The notes: generated by a model from the letters alone, not told the origin. 64,000 nucleotides of DNA from Melastoma dodecandrum (GCA_029817715.1 JARUPY010000176.1:62001-126000); one strand, 5' to 3'. Shown: positions 37,243-46,199, counted from the first letter of the stretch. A program made the numbers and translations.

Positions 37243-38139
37243 TTAGAATTGGACCAATTGTCCGGCTATGGTAGTTAGTTGCTCGCGCCAAGCCAACTGT
37301 GAAATCCACTCCTCCGGTATGCCTGACAATCCGTATGCGGCTCCCGCAATCTGACCTGTCACCGCTCCCACCGTATCGGCATCGTCGCCAAGATTTACGG
37401 CTAACAGCACCGCATCCCGGAAGTTCGTCGTCTCGGACACACACCAGATCGCGGCTTCCAGCGTATGAACGACATAACCGCTGGACCGTATGTCGGATCG
37501 TCTTTTACCCTTCCACGAACCGTCTATGACCCGCTGCACGCCGTCGCAGAATGGGCCGTATTTCCCATTGAGAACGTCCCTGACCGGCGTTCCGCCTATC
37601 GAAGCGGCAAGGATCGCTCCAAAGGCTTCGCAGGCGTCTACGGCCAATTCTGAGCCATGAGTCACGTAACTCTGACGTCGGCATACGTCCCGCAATCGTT
37701 CGGGATCATTCCAGTAGCGGAGGGCTACCGGGGCCAACCGCATGATCGAACCGTTTCCGCTGGTCCTAGGATCGGTCGGGCCCGATATCGGATCACCCGT
37801 CCGCCTAAACCGTTCCAGGGCATCCCTCGTTGTGATGCCGATATCGAAACAGCGTCCGGTGCATGAGTTCTCTCCCTTGTCATACCACCGGACGAACCTT
37901 TCCATGAGGTCACGCTCGTCGAGGCCATCACAGGCGATCAATGAGTCAGCGAGGCACAGGGCCATAGACGTATCATCCGTCCATTGCCCTGGTTGAAGAT
38001 TGAACGGACCACCGCCAATCATGTCTATCAGGACTGGTTGAGCGTCGCGCGTTTCGAACTCAAGCGTGGTTCCGAGGGCATCCCCAACCGCAAGGCCGAT
38101 GAACGCTCCGAGGGCACGATCCGAAACATCATTCCTCAA
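37243..38139 (-). CDS. ADP-ribosylglycohydrolase family protein
   Basis: 298 residues, DraG/ARH fold. Mg-binding motifs are all visible: GLAVGDALGTTLEFE at the N-terminus, GQWTDDTSMALCLADSL (TDDT), TSGNGSIMRLAPVAL, and NLGDDADTVGAVTGQIAGAA at the C-terminus. The family removes ADP-ribose from proteins, nucleic acids or small acceptors. The ATG overlaps the PAS-protein stop by 4 bases. GC content is well above that of the surrounding island. The acceptor here is unknown; the neighbouring phosphatase suggests a reversible-modification theme. Confidence 0.92.
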   Translation of the reverse strand: MRNDVSDRALGAFIGLAVGDALGTTLEFETRDAQPVLIDMIGGGPFNLQPGQWTDDTSMALCLADSLIACDGLDERDLMERFVRWYDKGENSCTGRCFDIGITTRDALERFRRTGDPISGPTDPRTSGNGSIMRLAPVALRYWNDPERLRDVCRRQSYVTHGSELAVDACEAFGAILAASIGGTPVRDVLNGKYGPFCDGVQRVIDGSWKGKRRSDIRSSGYVVHTLEAAIWCVSETTNFRDAVLLAVNLGDDADTVGAVTGQIAGAAYGLSGIPEEWISQLAWREQLTTIAGQLVQF

Positions 38140-38744
38140 TGCACGCTTCTCCCACCACTCGTTCTCTGTTGATCCGCTATTATCCGCGCAAGATCGATTA
38201 GCAATATCTCAATCGTCATCAGTAAATTGGAGTTGCCAATCTTCGATATTTCGTTATACGCAGACAAACAATGGTCAGCGGCACGATTGATCGGATCATC
38301 AATCGTTACACCATCGGCTTCCGCCCAGGCATCACGGTCTCGTCTAGTATCAGTTATCTCAACGATTACACCGCGCCCACGATCCGGTTGACCATGCTCA
38401 TCAAGGAAGAAGTGCCCGCGAGTAAACAACCAACGAACTTTACCGGTCGGCGATACGACGCGATATTCAGTGGAGTATGATCCACCCGTGCGCACCCTTT
38501 CAAAAATGATAGCAGATAGTCGTTCATAGTCGTCGGGATGAATCGCGCTCAGGAGAACAGATACCGTCACTCCCTGACGTGATTGGGTTGGTGTCAGGTT
38601 GAACAGCAAGGCCGACACCGCATCAGCCTGAGCGATATCGTCCTTCATGTTCCACGTCCAGAAACCGACACCACCAGAAGCTTTTATCGCAGAATCGACT
38701 GCAACTTCTGATACTACTTCCTCTTCCGAAATCATTGCCAACAT
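38136..38744 (-). CDS. single-PAS-domain protein
   Basis: 202 residues. A PAS_3-type domain at about 20-140: GGVGFWTWNMKDDIAQADAV, LLSAIHPDDYERLSAIIFER, YSTEYRVVSPTGKVRWLFTR, GRGVIVEITDTRRDRDAWAE. The C-terminal 60 residues are helical (AADHCLSAYNEISKIGNSNL) and lack any kinase, GGDEF or HTH motif, so it may act as an adaptor or sensor for its partners. It follows the phosphatase by 6 bases and overlaps the ADP-ribosylglycohydrolase by 4. Confidence 0.8.
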   Translation of the reverse strand: MLAMISEEEVVSEVAVDSAIKASGGVGFWTWNMKDDIAQADAVSALLFNLTPTQSRQGVTVSVLLSAIHPDDYERLSAIIFERVRTGGSYSTEYRVVSPTGKVRWLFTRGHFFLDEHGQPDRGRGVIVEITDTRRDRDAWAEADGVTIDDPINRAADHCLSAYNEISKIGNSNLLMTIEILLIDLARIIADQQRTSGGRSVH

Positions 38745-38750
38745 CCCCGT

Positions 38751-39305
38751 TTAGGGTGGTAGGCTTAGAACATACCTTTCTTGTTCGGAAGTCTCGATCG
38801 CGCCGGGTCTGACATGCCGAACGCGTGTGATGGCCGTCTTAGGCTCTTCGCCCATCATCACGAGAAGCTGTGCCGCTATCATTCCCGCACGACCGAGACC
38901 GCCACGGCAATGAACCACGACGGATCGGCCTTCCTTTAGATCATTCATCAGCCGTGGCCCTATGGTTCTCCACGCTGCATGGAAGGCTGGACCGGGGATA
39001 GAGACATCGGGAATGGGAGCGTGATGCCAAACAATACCAGCATCACGGACAGCCTTAGGGAGCGCCTTCACTCCCAGGAGGTCGAACTCAAACGGTTCGA
39101 TGAGGGTGACGATGGATGACGCTCCCCATTCACGGATCGCCCCTATGTCCACCCCTAAGTCTCGATCCCAGGGTGCACCAAAAACTGATGGACCTTTCTT
39201 ACCGGGACAGAAGGTTATCCCGATCCTCCCCCCGTTATCGCCTACAGGTATGGTCGCGATATGAAGGGGATGGGTGATGCTGGTTCGGATTGTTAGCTCA
39301 GGCAT
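38751..39305 (-). CDS. dual-specificity/CDKN3-like protein phosphatase
   Basis: 184 residues. Cys-based phosphatase with the CX5R loop in VVVHCRGGLGRAGMIAAQLL; the likely general-acid Asp is in HHAPIPDVSIPG. An N-terminal beta-rich part (THPLHIATIPVGDNGGRIGI) precedes it. It resembles bacterial proteins annotated as CDK-inhibitor-3-like phosphatases. It starts 5 bases after the serine recombinase stop and heads a tight run with the PAS and ADP-ribosylglycohydrolase genes. Confidence 0.85.
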   Translation of the reverse strand: MPELTIRTSITHPLHIATIPVGDNGGRIGITFCPGKKGPSVFGAPWDRDLGVDIGAIREWGASSIVTLIEPFEFDLLGVKALPKAVRDAGIVWHHAPIPDVSIPGPAFHAAWRTIGPRLMNDLKEGRSVVVHCRGGLGRAGMIAAQLLVMMGEEPKTAITRVRHVRPGAIETSEQERYVLSLPP

Positions 39306-39309
39306 CTTC

Positions 39310-39859
39310 CTAGGCTCCCTCTTTCAAGAGCCGATAGACGGATGCTCTCCCCACCATCAGTTCCCTCGCGATCGCCGTGGCACCCATTCCCTGTGCCGCC
39401 AAAGCCTTCACACGTTCAGGGTCGATTGAAGGCTTCCGACCTCTGTAAACGCCATCGGCTTTGGCCTTGGCGATTCCCTCCATCTGGCGTTCGCGACGGA
39501 TGGCAGTCTCGAACTCGGCAAAGACACCCATCATTTGGAGGAAGCATCGCCCGGCCGCCGTTTTTCGTGTCGATGGGTTGCTCAATCGCGACGAGAGACA
39601 CGCCCTTCGCCTCAAGGCGGTTCACGATGGCCGCTAGATCGGCAATGGACCTTGCAAGCCTATCAATACGGGTGACCGTCACGGTGTCACCAGCCCGCGC
39701 GAACTGGATGATGGTTTCCAATTCGGTCCGCCCCTCGACCTTTGTTCCGGTGTGGGTTTCGGATCGAATGATGTCGCATCCGGCGGCCCGAAGCGCCTCT
39801 TGCTGAATCGTCAAACTCTGAGAGACTGAACTTTTCCGGGCGTATCCGTAATTAGCTAT
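39310..39859 (-). pseudogene. serine recombinase (resolvase/invertase), frameshifted and lacking a normal start
   Basis: About 182 codons. The N-terminal catalytic part reads ANYGYARKSSVSQSLTIQQE, RTELETIIQFARAGDTVTVT and RIDRLARSIADL; the C-terminal part has MGVFAEFETAIRRERQMEGI, GVYRGRKPSIDPERVKALA and a helix-turn-helix MGATAIARELMVGRASVYRL. The halves are in different frames, joined at an A5 run (T5 on the plus strand, 39561-39565) that should be A4. In addition, the codon expected to be the start is ATA at 39859-39857, set 6 bases behind an AGGAG; no ATG, GTG or TTG lies between it and an upstream stop. TTG at 39814 would lose the catalytic Ser region. Confidence 0.85.
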
Positions 39860-40111
39860 GGGAGACTCCTGTCTTTTATGACTCTAGACCCTGACACCAT
39901 ACTGTCTCAAAATACGCCTGTCCACCCATTCGATACAGTTTGTAGTAGGGGCGTCTGTCTCGTCCAAACGCCTTGATAGAGTTTACCCTTTTAAGCCTCA
40001 GCGTGGGTATGAAAATGGTCAGAATTGGCAATGGAAGCAGAGACCGAAATTGGGCTGCAATTATTTCCTCTGCTGCTGAGGCAACTCTACAAGCCATAAC
40101 TTTGGGAAGAG

Positions 40112-42927
40112 ATGGTTTTTTCAAGCGCTATCGCGGCGTTCTTTAAAACAATCGAAGGAATTCGAGGCGTCGAAAGCGCAGAATTGCTAGCAGAGCGGCT
40201 ATTTATCGAGAGTTATAGCGCTACAGTTGGAGAACTAATCGCCTCAACGTATTTATGTAATACCCCAACACTCGAACAAGCCTCGCATGTTATTGGGCAA
40301 TGCGTGACAAGTCTGCAAAGATATATAGCAGAAAACGAGATATATTTGACTTACGAGGATTTATTGTTCCCTCAAACTTGCACACTTGTAGGGATTATGG
40401 TTGATACGTTCCAAGACGAAGCGGAATTTCTAATAATACAAGAGAAATCGGCAATTCTCCCTACGATTTTGACTGAACGATTTGTCACATGCTTGTGCCG
40501 AATTAGGGGGCGAGCAAGCATTCAGTATTCACCTTTATTAGAAGCACTCGAAGGACCGGAAGTCAAAGCAAACACTGTCTTACAAACATGGAAAGCTTAT
40601 AGAAATAAATTGATAGCCGGATTTGAACATGGAAAATTATTCGCGCAAGAGGGTCAAAATCCAATCACATTGTCTCAGATATTCCAACCTCTCAGATGTC
40701 AATGGATCGACGGAGAACTCGACGATGAAGGGATTGCAGAAGCGACAAGATCAATAAAACCAACCGATTTACCCGTTTTGACATTCAACTATGCAATGCT
40801 CGGGGACATTGTGAATGAATGGCTAAATACAAATAAAAGTGTCGAGTCGATAAAGCTTATATCAGGTGGCCCAGGATCTGGTAAAAGCACATTCGCCAAA
40901 TATCTTGCTTCAAACGTAGCGGCTATGGAAGACTGGCGAGTTCTACTAATACCTCTACAAAGATTGAAGGGCACAGGGGATATTCGAGATAGGATAAATC
41001 AGTATTTCATTAAGGAATACTCTGAGCCATTCAACAATGATTGTTCGCCCCTTATCTCTTTTGGAAAAGATGGATATAGAAATTGGCTTTTTATTTTTGA
41101 CGGGCTTGATGAGTTGGCGCGGGAGGGCGCAGCATCTGAGAATATTGCTCAGGACTTCGCAACAGCAGTGTCAGATTGGAAATTACAACTACCGAATGAT
41201 ATCAACACAAAATTTCTGTTGCTGGGAAGAGCGCCTTCCATGCAACAAGCTCGAAGGCGACTTAACCTTTCTGGCAAGGGAACGCTATTCGTAATGGACA
41301 TGCTTCCGCGCGATGAAACGCAACCGCGCGCGCGAACATACCACTCTCAAGAGGTTGAAAATTCACGATCCTGGGCAAGTCTCTCTAGTAGATCAGCGGC
41401 CGGATTTTTGGAGAAGATGGGCGCTCGCCAATAATATTAGCCCAGAAATTCCCAAGTCGATGACGTCAAGCCTCTTAGCGGATCTAACAAAAGAACCTCT
41501 ATTAGCTTATTTGCTAATTATTTCAGGTTACGCAGTAGGAAACTGGGAAGCCGCTGCGTCAAATCGTATTCTTATATATGATTCGATCTTTCACGGAATT
41601 TGGGAGCGTGAAAGAACTAAAACGACGCGAGTTTTCCTCAATGACATAGGTAAATCTGGATTTGATGCGATAATGCAGACCCTGGGCTTGGCTGCATGGA
41701 GAGGTGGTGGGCGCACGGGGGACGAAACCGACTTCAAACAAATCAGAGACGTTTTTGTTAGACCAAAAACATTGAACCAAATCAAATCAAGCGGCATATC
41801 AGATCTCGACAATATTGCATTATTATTTTACACGAAAAGAGACGAAAAAGATGGTCGCGGCTATGAATTCCTTCACAAAAGCTTCGGCGAGTATCTTACC
41901 GCAAGAGGTTTGTTTAGCGCATTCTTACGCTGGTCTCAACAAATGCAAGACAGTGAATCCGATTTTACAGAAATGGATTTTCTGGAACGTTGGATAAAAA
42001 TTGCCGGTCAATCTGTCGTCACCAAGGAAAATATTAGTTTTTATTCAAAATGCCGTAGGTTTAGAAGCGCGACTCAAGCATTCGGATCCAGAAATGGAGG
42101 CAAGGATTTGGATTGATGCCTTAGTTAAGTTGGAGAACTTTGTTATAACTAAAGGAATGCCAGGTTACCCCTCGTATGACGACTGGCGAAAAGCAGAGGA
42201 TGCGCAAATCAAGGCTGAATTTAACTTGATTTGCCTTTTAAACTCCTGCGCTCAGATCGCATATCCCTTAGAACTCTGCGACAAGCCTTTTGAGGAAGGT
42301 GGTTGGGAGCCTGGGCCCATCAAAATTTCGTCATTGTTTAGTAATGAAACGGCGTTCCATTACTTTTTTGGGCGAATGGCGGTCGCCTCACCGATGGATG
42401 TGACTTACGTTCAAAATGGCAATGTCGGCTACAGCCACCCGTTATTTTCGCGGTTGCTATCAAGATTCTGGTTCGAGGAGGTATCATTTGAAGGCGGCCA
42501 GATGCGATGCGGAAATTTCGACGGCGCCGTGTTCAATGACGTAACTATCATAAATGCGAGTTTCAGTAATGCTAATTTTAAACATTCCAAGTTTGTAAAT
42601 TGTCATGCTTGGAATTCCTTTTTTAATAGTGCAGACTTCAGAAATACTAGTGTGAATAACACTCGTGTTGGATACTCTAGTCTCCATAAATGTAACTTCG
42701 AATTTGCGACGCTAACTGATTCATACCTTGAACGCAGCGATCTTAGGCTCACAAACTGGGATTCTGCGAGCTTTGTAAGTGTTGATTTACATTCAAATGC
42801 CGTCACGTCAAATTTATTCGAAAATGTAGATATCGAGGGTGGTGAAATTGACAATGTCGTCATTGACGAAAGCTCTGAAATACCGTTCTTAATCATACCC
42901 ACAATTATCAAAACAAGAAAGAGGTGA
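40112..42927 (+). pseudogene. NACHT-type NTPase with C-terminal pentapeptide-like repeats, two frameshifts
   Basis: About 938 codons. An N-terminal helical region of some 240 residues (MVFSSAIAAFFKTIEGIRGV) is followed by a STAND/NACHT NTPase: Walker A GGPGSGKSTFAKYL at about 251 and Walker B NWLFIFDGLDELAREGA at about 325. The frame breaks at an A4 run (41358-41361). It resumes with IHDPGQVSLVDQRPDFWRRW and the NACHT-associated helical domain, including the conserved FLHKSFGEYLTARGLF. A second break at a T5 run (42038-42042) precedes a C-terminal domain of pentapeptide-like repeats (GNFDGAVFNDVTIINASFSN ... DFRNTSVNNTRVGYSS). Both breaks are +1 in a homopolymer and both repaired junctions read well. 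Bacterial NACHT proteins are known anti-phage factors; defence is inferred, not shown. Confidence 0.88.
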
Positions 42928-43269
42928 AATCCAACCAACCCTCTAATAAAATACGTGATTGCGAATCATCTAAGCAACTGACACAGCTTTGGACAATAGA
43001 CATATCTACGTATGCAGTTTATTTAAATGAGCTTAGAGTTTTTGAGATGCGCCTTCAACCTCAATATTAATGTTCAAATTCAGCGTATTTATGAGCCTCT
43101 CCGCCCTTAGTCCAATTCCGCAACGGGCTATGCGACGGGACCTATAGAACGGTGTGAGGCAGAGGAATTGAAGGTATGTTGCATTTATGCGACTCCGACC
43201 CGGAGAATGCTCAGGACCAACCTCCGTAAATGCCTCTATCGTATGCCGCTCATGCCGCTATCGTTGGTT
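42928..43269. other. island right-end non-coding region
   Basis: About 340 bases between the NACHT gene and the glycosyltransferase fragment. AT-rich at first, GC-richer from about 43100. No gene, RNA or clear repeat seen apart from the attachment core beyond it. Confidence 0.4.
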
Positions 43270-43578
43270 CTAAGTAATTGTTTTGGCAGGGGCAAGAGCC
43301 CGGTAATAGGTGTCCTGGTCCGTGAGCCCGGCTTGCAGCAGGGCGCTCGCCGCATCGGTTCCCGCCTGCCACGCCAGCATCCCGGCCCGGGCGAGGCAGT
43401 GCGGCGGCACGCCATAGCCCGAGAGGAAGGCGATGTCGGGGGAGACGTGCGACGCGAAACGGGAGCCCGTCACCGGGGATGACACCGAAGGTTCCGCTCC
43501 CGCAGGACGCGCGAGCCGTGCTAGGGGAGGGCGGTGATCGCGCCGCCCCCTGCCCGCTCCGGACGGAGCATCCTCCAC
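43270..43578 (-). pseudogene. N-terminal part of the split GT2 glycosyltransferase
   Basis: 102 codons that end in island sequence: native residues run to about DQDTYYRALA, then PAKTIT and a stop contributed by the island end. LARAGMLAWQAGTDAASALL and AGLTDQDTYYRAL resemble the N-terminal lobe found ahead of the catalytic domain in some long processive GT2 enzymes. The remaining 557 codons are at 30945-32629 on the same strand. The ATG at 43578 overlaps the divergent solute-binding protein's possible start; a GTG further in may be the true start. Confidence 0.82.
43298..43310. repeat. right attachment-site core (attR)
   Basis: GCCCGGTAATAGG, identical to 32617-32629. Over 43291-43310 and 32610-32629 the match is 18 of 20 bases, so the island end also mimics the Arg-Ala-Leu-Ala codons it displaced. 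Confidence 0.88.
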
Positions 43579-43611
43579 CCAGTCCGGTCAAGGTCCGGCC
43601 GTGGATGGCCT

Positions 43612-44466
43612 GTGGGCACCGCCGGACGGACGCTCGCGGCGATCGGCTTCCTGCTCGCCATCCTGCAACCCACGATGGCGGCCACCGCGCAAGGTCCCAC
43701 CGTCGCGGTGCCGGACTTCTGGAATCCGCGCAGCCGGGGCGAACGGATCGAGGCGCCCCAGACCGGGCGGGCCGTGCGCTTCCTGACGGATGACGAGTTC
43801 CCGCCGCTGCACTTCGCCGGCCCGGACGGGAACCCGACCGGGTTCGTCGTCGAGTTGGCGAGGGCGGTCTGCGAGAAACTCGCGATCACCTGTACGGTGC
43901 AGGCGCGCCGCTTCGACACCCTGCTCGATTCCCTCGAGTCGAAGCAGGGGGACGTGGTCGCCGCCGCCATTCCCCTCACCGCCGCCCTGCGCCAGAAATT
44001 CCTGGCGACGCGGCCGTATTTCCGCTGGCCGGCGCGCTTCGCCGCGCGGACCGACAAGGGCCTGCCGGTCCCCTCGGCGCAGACGCTCGCCGGCCGCAAC
44101 GTGGGGGTGATCGGCGGCAGCGCGCACGCCGCCTACTTGGCCGCCCTCTTCCCGAAGGCGGTGCCGCACGACTTCACCGACCTCGCCGCCGCCGAGGGCG
44201 CGCTGAAGCGCGGCGACATCGACTACCTCTTCGCCGACGGGTTGAACCTCGCCCTCTATGTAGGCGGACAGGACGCGGAGAATTGCTGCGCCCTGATCGG
44301 CGGCGACTATCTCGAGAACCGCTATTTCGGCGAGGGCATCGGCCTGATCACGCGGCAGGACGACGCCGCCCTCGCCCGCGCCCTCGACGACGCGCTCCAG
44401 CGCGGCTGGGACGACGGCAAGTATACCGAGCTGTACCTGCGGTTCTTCCCCGTCAGCCCCTTCTGA
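43612..44466 (+). CDS. periplasmic solute-binding protein (SBP_bac_3 type)
   Basis: 284 residues from GTG 43612, which gives a clean signal peptide (GTAGRTLAAIGFLLAILQPT, cut near TMA/ATA); GTG 43534 would add 26 residues. The mature domain has the family-3 pattern: VRFLTDDEFPPLHFAGPDGN, ELARAVCEKLAITCTVQAR, RNVGVIGGSAHAAYLA, then DIDYLFADGLNLALYV and a C-terminal ALDDALQRGWDDGKYTELYL. It probably binds a polar amino acid or similar solute, or acts as a stand-alone receptor, since no permease or ATPase gene is adjacent. A LysR gene follows 16 bases downstream. Confidence 0.85.
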   Translation: MGTAGRTLAAIGFLLAILQPTMAATAQGPTVAVPDFWNPRSRGERIEAPQTGRAVRFLTDDEFPPLHFAGPDGNPTGFVVELARAVCEKLAITCTVQARRFDTLLDSLESKQGDVVAAAIPLTAALRQKFLATRPYFRWPARFAARTDKGLPVPSAQTLAGRNVGVIGGSAHAAYLAALFPKAVPHDFTDLAAAEGALKRGDIDYLFADGLNLALYVGGQDAENCCALIGGDYLENRYFGEGIGLITRQDDAALARALDDALQRGWDDGKYTELYLRFFPVSPF

Positions 44467-44482
44467 CCGGCCCCGCCCGGCC

Positions 44483-45367
44483 ATGATCCGCTTCGATCTC
44501 GTCGATCTCGGCCTCTTCCGGCATGTGGTGGAGGCGGGCTCGATCACCCACGGGGCGGAGCGGGCGCATCTGGCGCTCGCCGCCGCCTCGGCCCGGATCC
44601 GGGGCATGGAGGAGAGCCTGGGCGCGCTGCTCCTGACCCGGACCCGCCACGGCGTGAGCCCGACGCCGGCCGGGCGGGCGCTCCTCGCCCATGCCCGCAG
44701 CCTGCTCGCGGGGACCGAGCGGCTGCGCGAGGAGATGGCGGCCTATTCGGGTGGCGCGGCCGGGCAGATCCGGGTGGTGGCCAACACCCACGCACTGATC
44801 GAATTCCTGCCAGCCCCCCTCGCGGATTTCCTCGCCTCACACCCCGGCATCGCCGTCGAGATCGAGGAGCGCACCTCGGACGAGATCGTCGGGCTGGTGG
44901 CGGAGGGGACGGCCGATTTCGGCATCCTCTCCGGCACGGTCGATACGGGGGCGCTCGCGACGATCCCGTTCCGGGAGGATCACTTCGTCCTCGTGGCGGC
45001 CCGGGGCGATCCGCTGGCGGAGCAGGGCGAAGTCACCTTCACCGAGGTGCTGGAGCGCGACCTCGTCGGCCTCGACCGCCGCAGCGCTATCAGCCGCTTC
45101 CTCGTGGAGAAGGCCGCCCGTCTCGGGCGGCCGATGCGCCTGCGGGCGCAGCTGCGGGGCTTCGACGCCGTGTGCCGGCTGGTCGAGGCCCGGGTCGGGC
45201 TGGCGATCCTGCCGGAGAGCACGGCGCTCCGGGCGGCCCGGACACGCGGGATCGCGATCGTCCCCCTCTCCGACCCCTGGGCGCGGCGCGACCTGACGCT
45301 CTGCCTGCGCGACCTCTCCGCGCTCCCCCCCTTCGTGCGCGATTTCATCGCCGTGCTGCGGCGCTGA
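44483..45367 (+). CDS. LysR family transcriptional regulator
   Basis: 294 residues. N-terminal winged HTH at about 5-65 (LGLFRHVVEAGSITHGAERA, ARIRGMEESLGALLLTRTRH) and a periplasmic-binding-like effector domain from about 95 (GQIRVVANTHALIEFLPAPL). Co-oriented with the solute-binding protein, so it may regulate that gene or respond to the same ligand. Confidence 0.92.
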   Translation: MIRFDLVDLGLFRHVVEAGSITHGAERAHLALAAASARIRGMEESLGALLLTRTRHGVSPTPAGRALLAHARSLLAGTERLREEMAAYSGGAAGQIRVVANTHALIEFLPAPLADFLASHPGIAVEIEERTSDEIVGLVAEGTADFGILSGTVDTGALATIPFREDHFVLVAARGDPLAEQGEVTFTEVLERDLVGLDRRSAISRFLVEKAARLGRPMRLRAQLRGFDAVCRLVEARVGLAILPESTALRAARTRGIAIVPLSDPWARRDLTLCLRDLSALPPFVRDFIAVLRR

Positions 45368-45377
45368 AGACGGGGTG

Positions 45378-45420
45378 TCCAGAGGGCCAGCCCTCTGGCG
45401 GGTGCAGGGCAGCGCCCTGC
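45378..45420. repeat. GC-rich palindromic repeat, copy 3 (inverted)
   Basis: CCAGAGGGCCAGCCCTCTGG followed by CAGGGC-AGC-GCCCTG: the copy 1 core in reverse orientation. It ends 3 bases from the hicB stop. Confidence 0.75.
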
Positions 45421-45423
45421 GAC

Positions 45424-45754
45424 TCATCCCGTCGCCCGTTCCAGCGTCCGCGTCACCCACTTGTTCAGGCTGACACCCTCCCGCCGGGCGGCCGAGGCGA
45501 CGGCGCGGTGCAGGCCCGGTTCGACCCGCACGACGAACTGCCCGGAAAAGGGTTTCTCCGGCTCCTCGCCCCGCTCGGCGCAAAAGGCGAGGTAATCCTC
45601 GATGCTGTCGGCCAGCGCCTGCTTCAGCTCGGTCGCCGAAACCACCCTGAAAGGTAATCACGTCGCGAAGGTTGAGAACCTCGCCGTGGAACAGCTCGGC
45701 CTCCTCATCGAACGCGACGACGGCCTCATAGCCCTTGTAGTGCATCGTGGTCAT
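45424..45754 (-). pseudogene. hicB: HicB-type antitoxin, one frameshift
   Basis: About 110 codons from ATG 45754, which overlaps the hicA stop in ATGA. The N-terminal RNase-H-like half (MHYKGYEAVVAFDEEAELFH) and the C-terminal part (SATELKQALADSIEDYLAFC, then VSLNKWVTRTLERA, an Arc/HicB-type DNA-binding helix pair) are in different frames, separated at a CCC run (45645-45647) carrying one extra base. Intact HicB neutralises HicA and autoregulates the operon. An unprotected toxin would be expected to be harmful, so error in the sequence is more likely than loss. Confidence 0.78.
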
Positions 45755-46002
45755 GGCCGAATCTCCGCTTCGGCGAGGAAGCGCCGGACGGACTTCACCG
45801 CGCCCTTGTCGGTTTCCTTCTGCGGGTGCGGCCGGTGGAACACCGCGCGCACGCCGTTCAGGGCCACCCGGACGCGGGACCCCCGTCCCTCCTCGATCTC
45901 CGCGCCGCATGCCACCATCAGGGCCTCGATCTCGGACCAGGCGATGCTGGACCGCACCGGATCGGAAAAAGACGGCGTCGAGCGTGGCACGGTGCTTTCC
46001 AC
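45751..46002 (-). CDS. hicA: HicA-type toxin
   Basis: Up to 83 residues (GTG 46002; a later GTG may be used). A dsRBD-like HicA fold: the GRGSRVRVALNG strand region is followed by the conserved His stretch and a C-terminal helix. Known HicA proteins are ribosome-independent mRNA interferases. Gene order hicA-hicB with a 4-base overlap is the canonical arrangement. Two GATACT copies (minus strand) just upstream around 46012-46032 could be part of the operator/promoter. Confidence 0.78.
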   Translation of the reverse strand: MESTVPRSTPSFSDPVRSSIAWSEIEALMVACGAEIEEGRGSRVRVALNGVRAVFHRPHPQKETDKGAVKSVRRFLAEAEIRP

Positions 46003-46115
46003 TCAACCTCATGCAGTATCGCTTTATAGTATCATAAACGACCCACGACAAGCCGTCGTCGTCCGATCGTAAGGGCAAAGCAGGGGCATTTCATCTCCGA
46101 TCGAGACAATGGTCC

Positions 46116-46162
46116 GCAGGGCTCCGCCCTGCACCCGCCAAAGGGCTTGCCCTTTGGGATCC
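46116..46162. repeat. GC-rich palindromic repeat, copy 4
   Basis: CGCAGGGCTCCGCCCTGCAC, then CCAAAGGGCTTGCCCTTTGG: same order and near-identical core as copy 1. It lies 38 bases upstream of the ThDP enzyme start. Confidence 0.75.
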
Positions 46163-46199
46163 CCCCAGTAGCCTCGGCTGGGCTCAGGGAGAGACAGCG

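Larger units (their letters stand above)
32617..43310. mobile_element. AT-rich genomic island integrated into a glycosyltransferase gene
   Basis: Base composition falls abruptly at about 32650 and returns to high GC at about 43300. The two ends share GCCCGGTAATAGG (32617-32629 and 43298-43310); extended to 20 bp, 18 positions agree. A tyrosine recombinase gene starts about 90 bp inside the left end. The host glycosyltransferase reads ...DQDTYYRALA at the right end and ...YYRALADQLG at the left end, so excision across the repeat would rejoin one frame. Cargo: integrase, three exported proteins, a recombinase/phosphatase/PAS/ADP-ribosylglycohydrolase module, and a NACHT-pentapeptide NTPase. No conjugation, phage structural or replication genes are seen. 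Confidence 0.92.

Noticed and set aside
39876..40124. 82-codon minus-strand frame ahead of the NACHT gene
   Set aside because: It overlaps the NACHT start, has no recognised feature, and could equally be the NACHT promoter region.
32617..43310. Prophage or conjugative element
   Set aside because: No capsid, portal, terminase, relaxase or type IV secretion genes; only an integrase and cargo.
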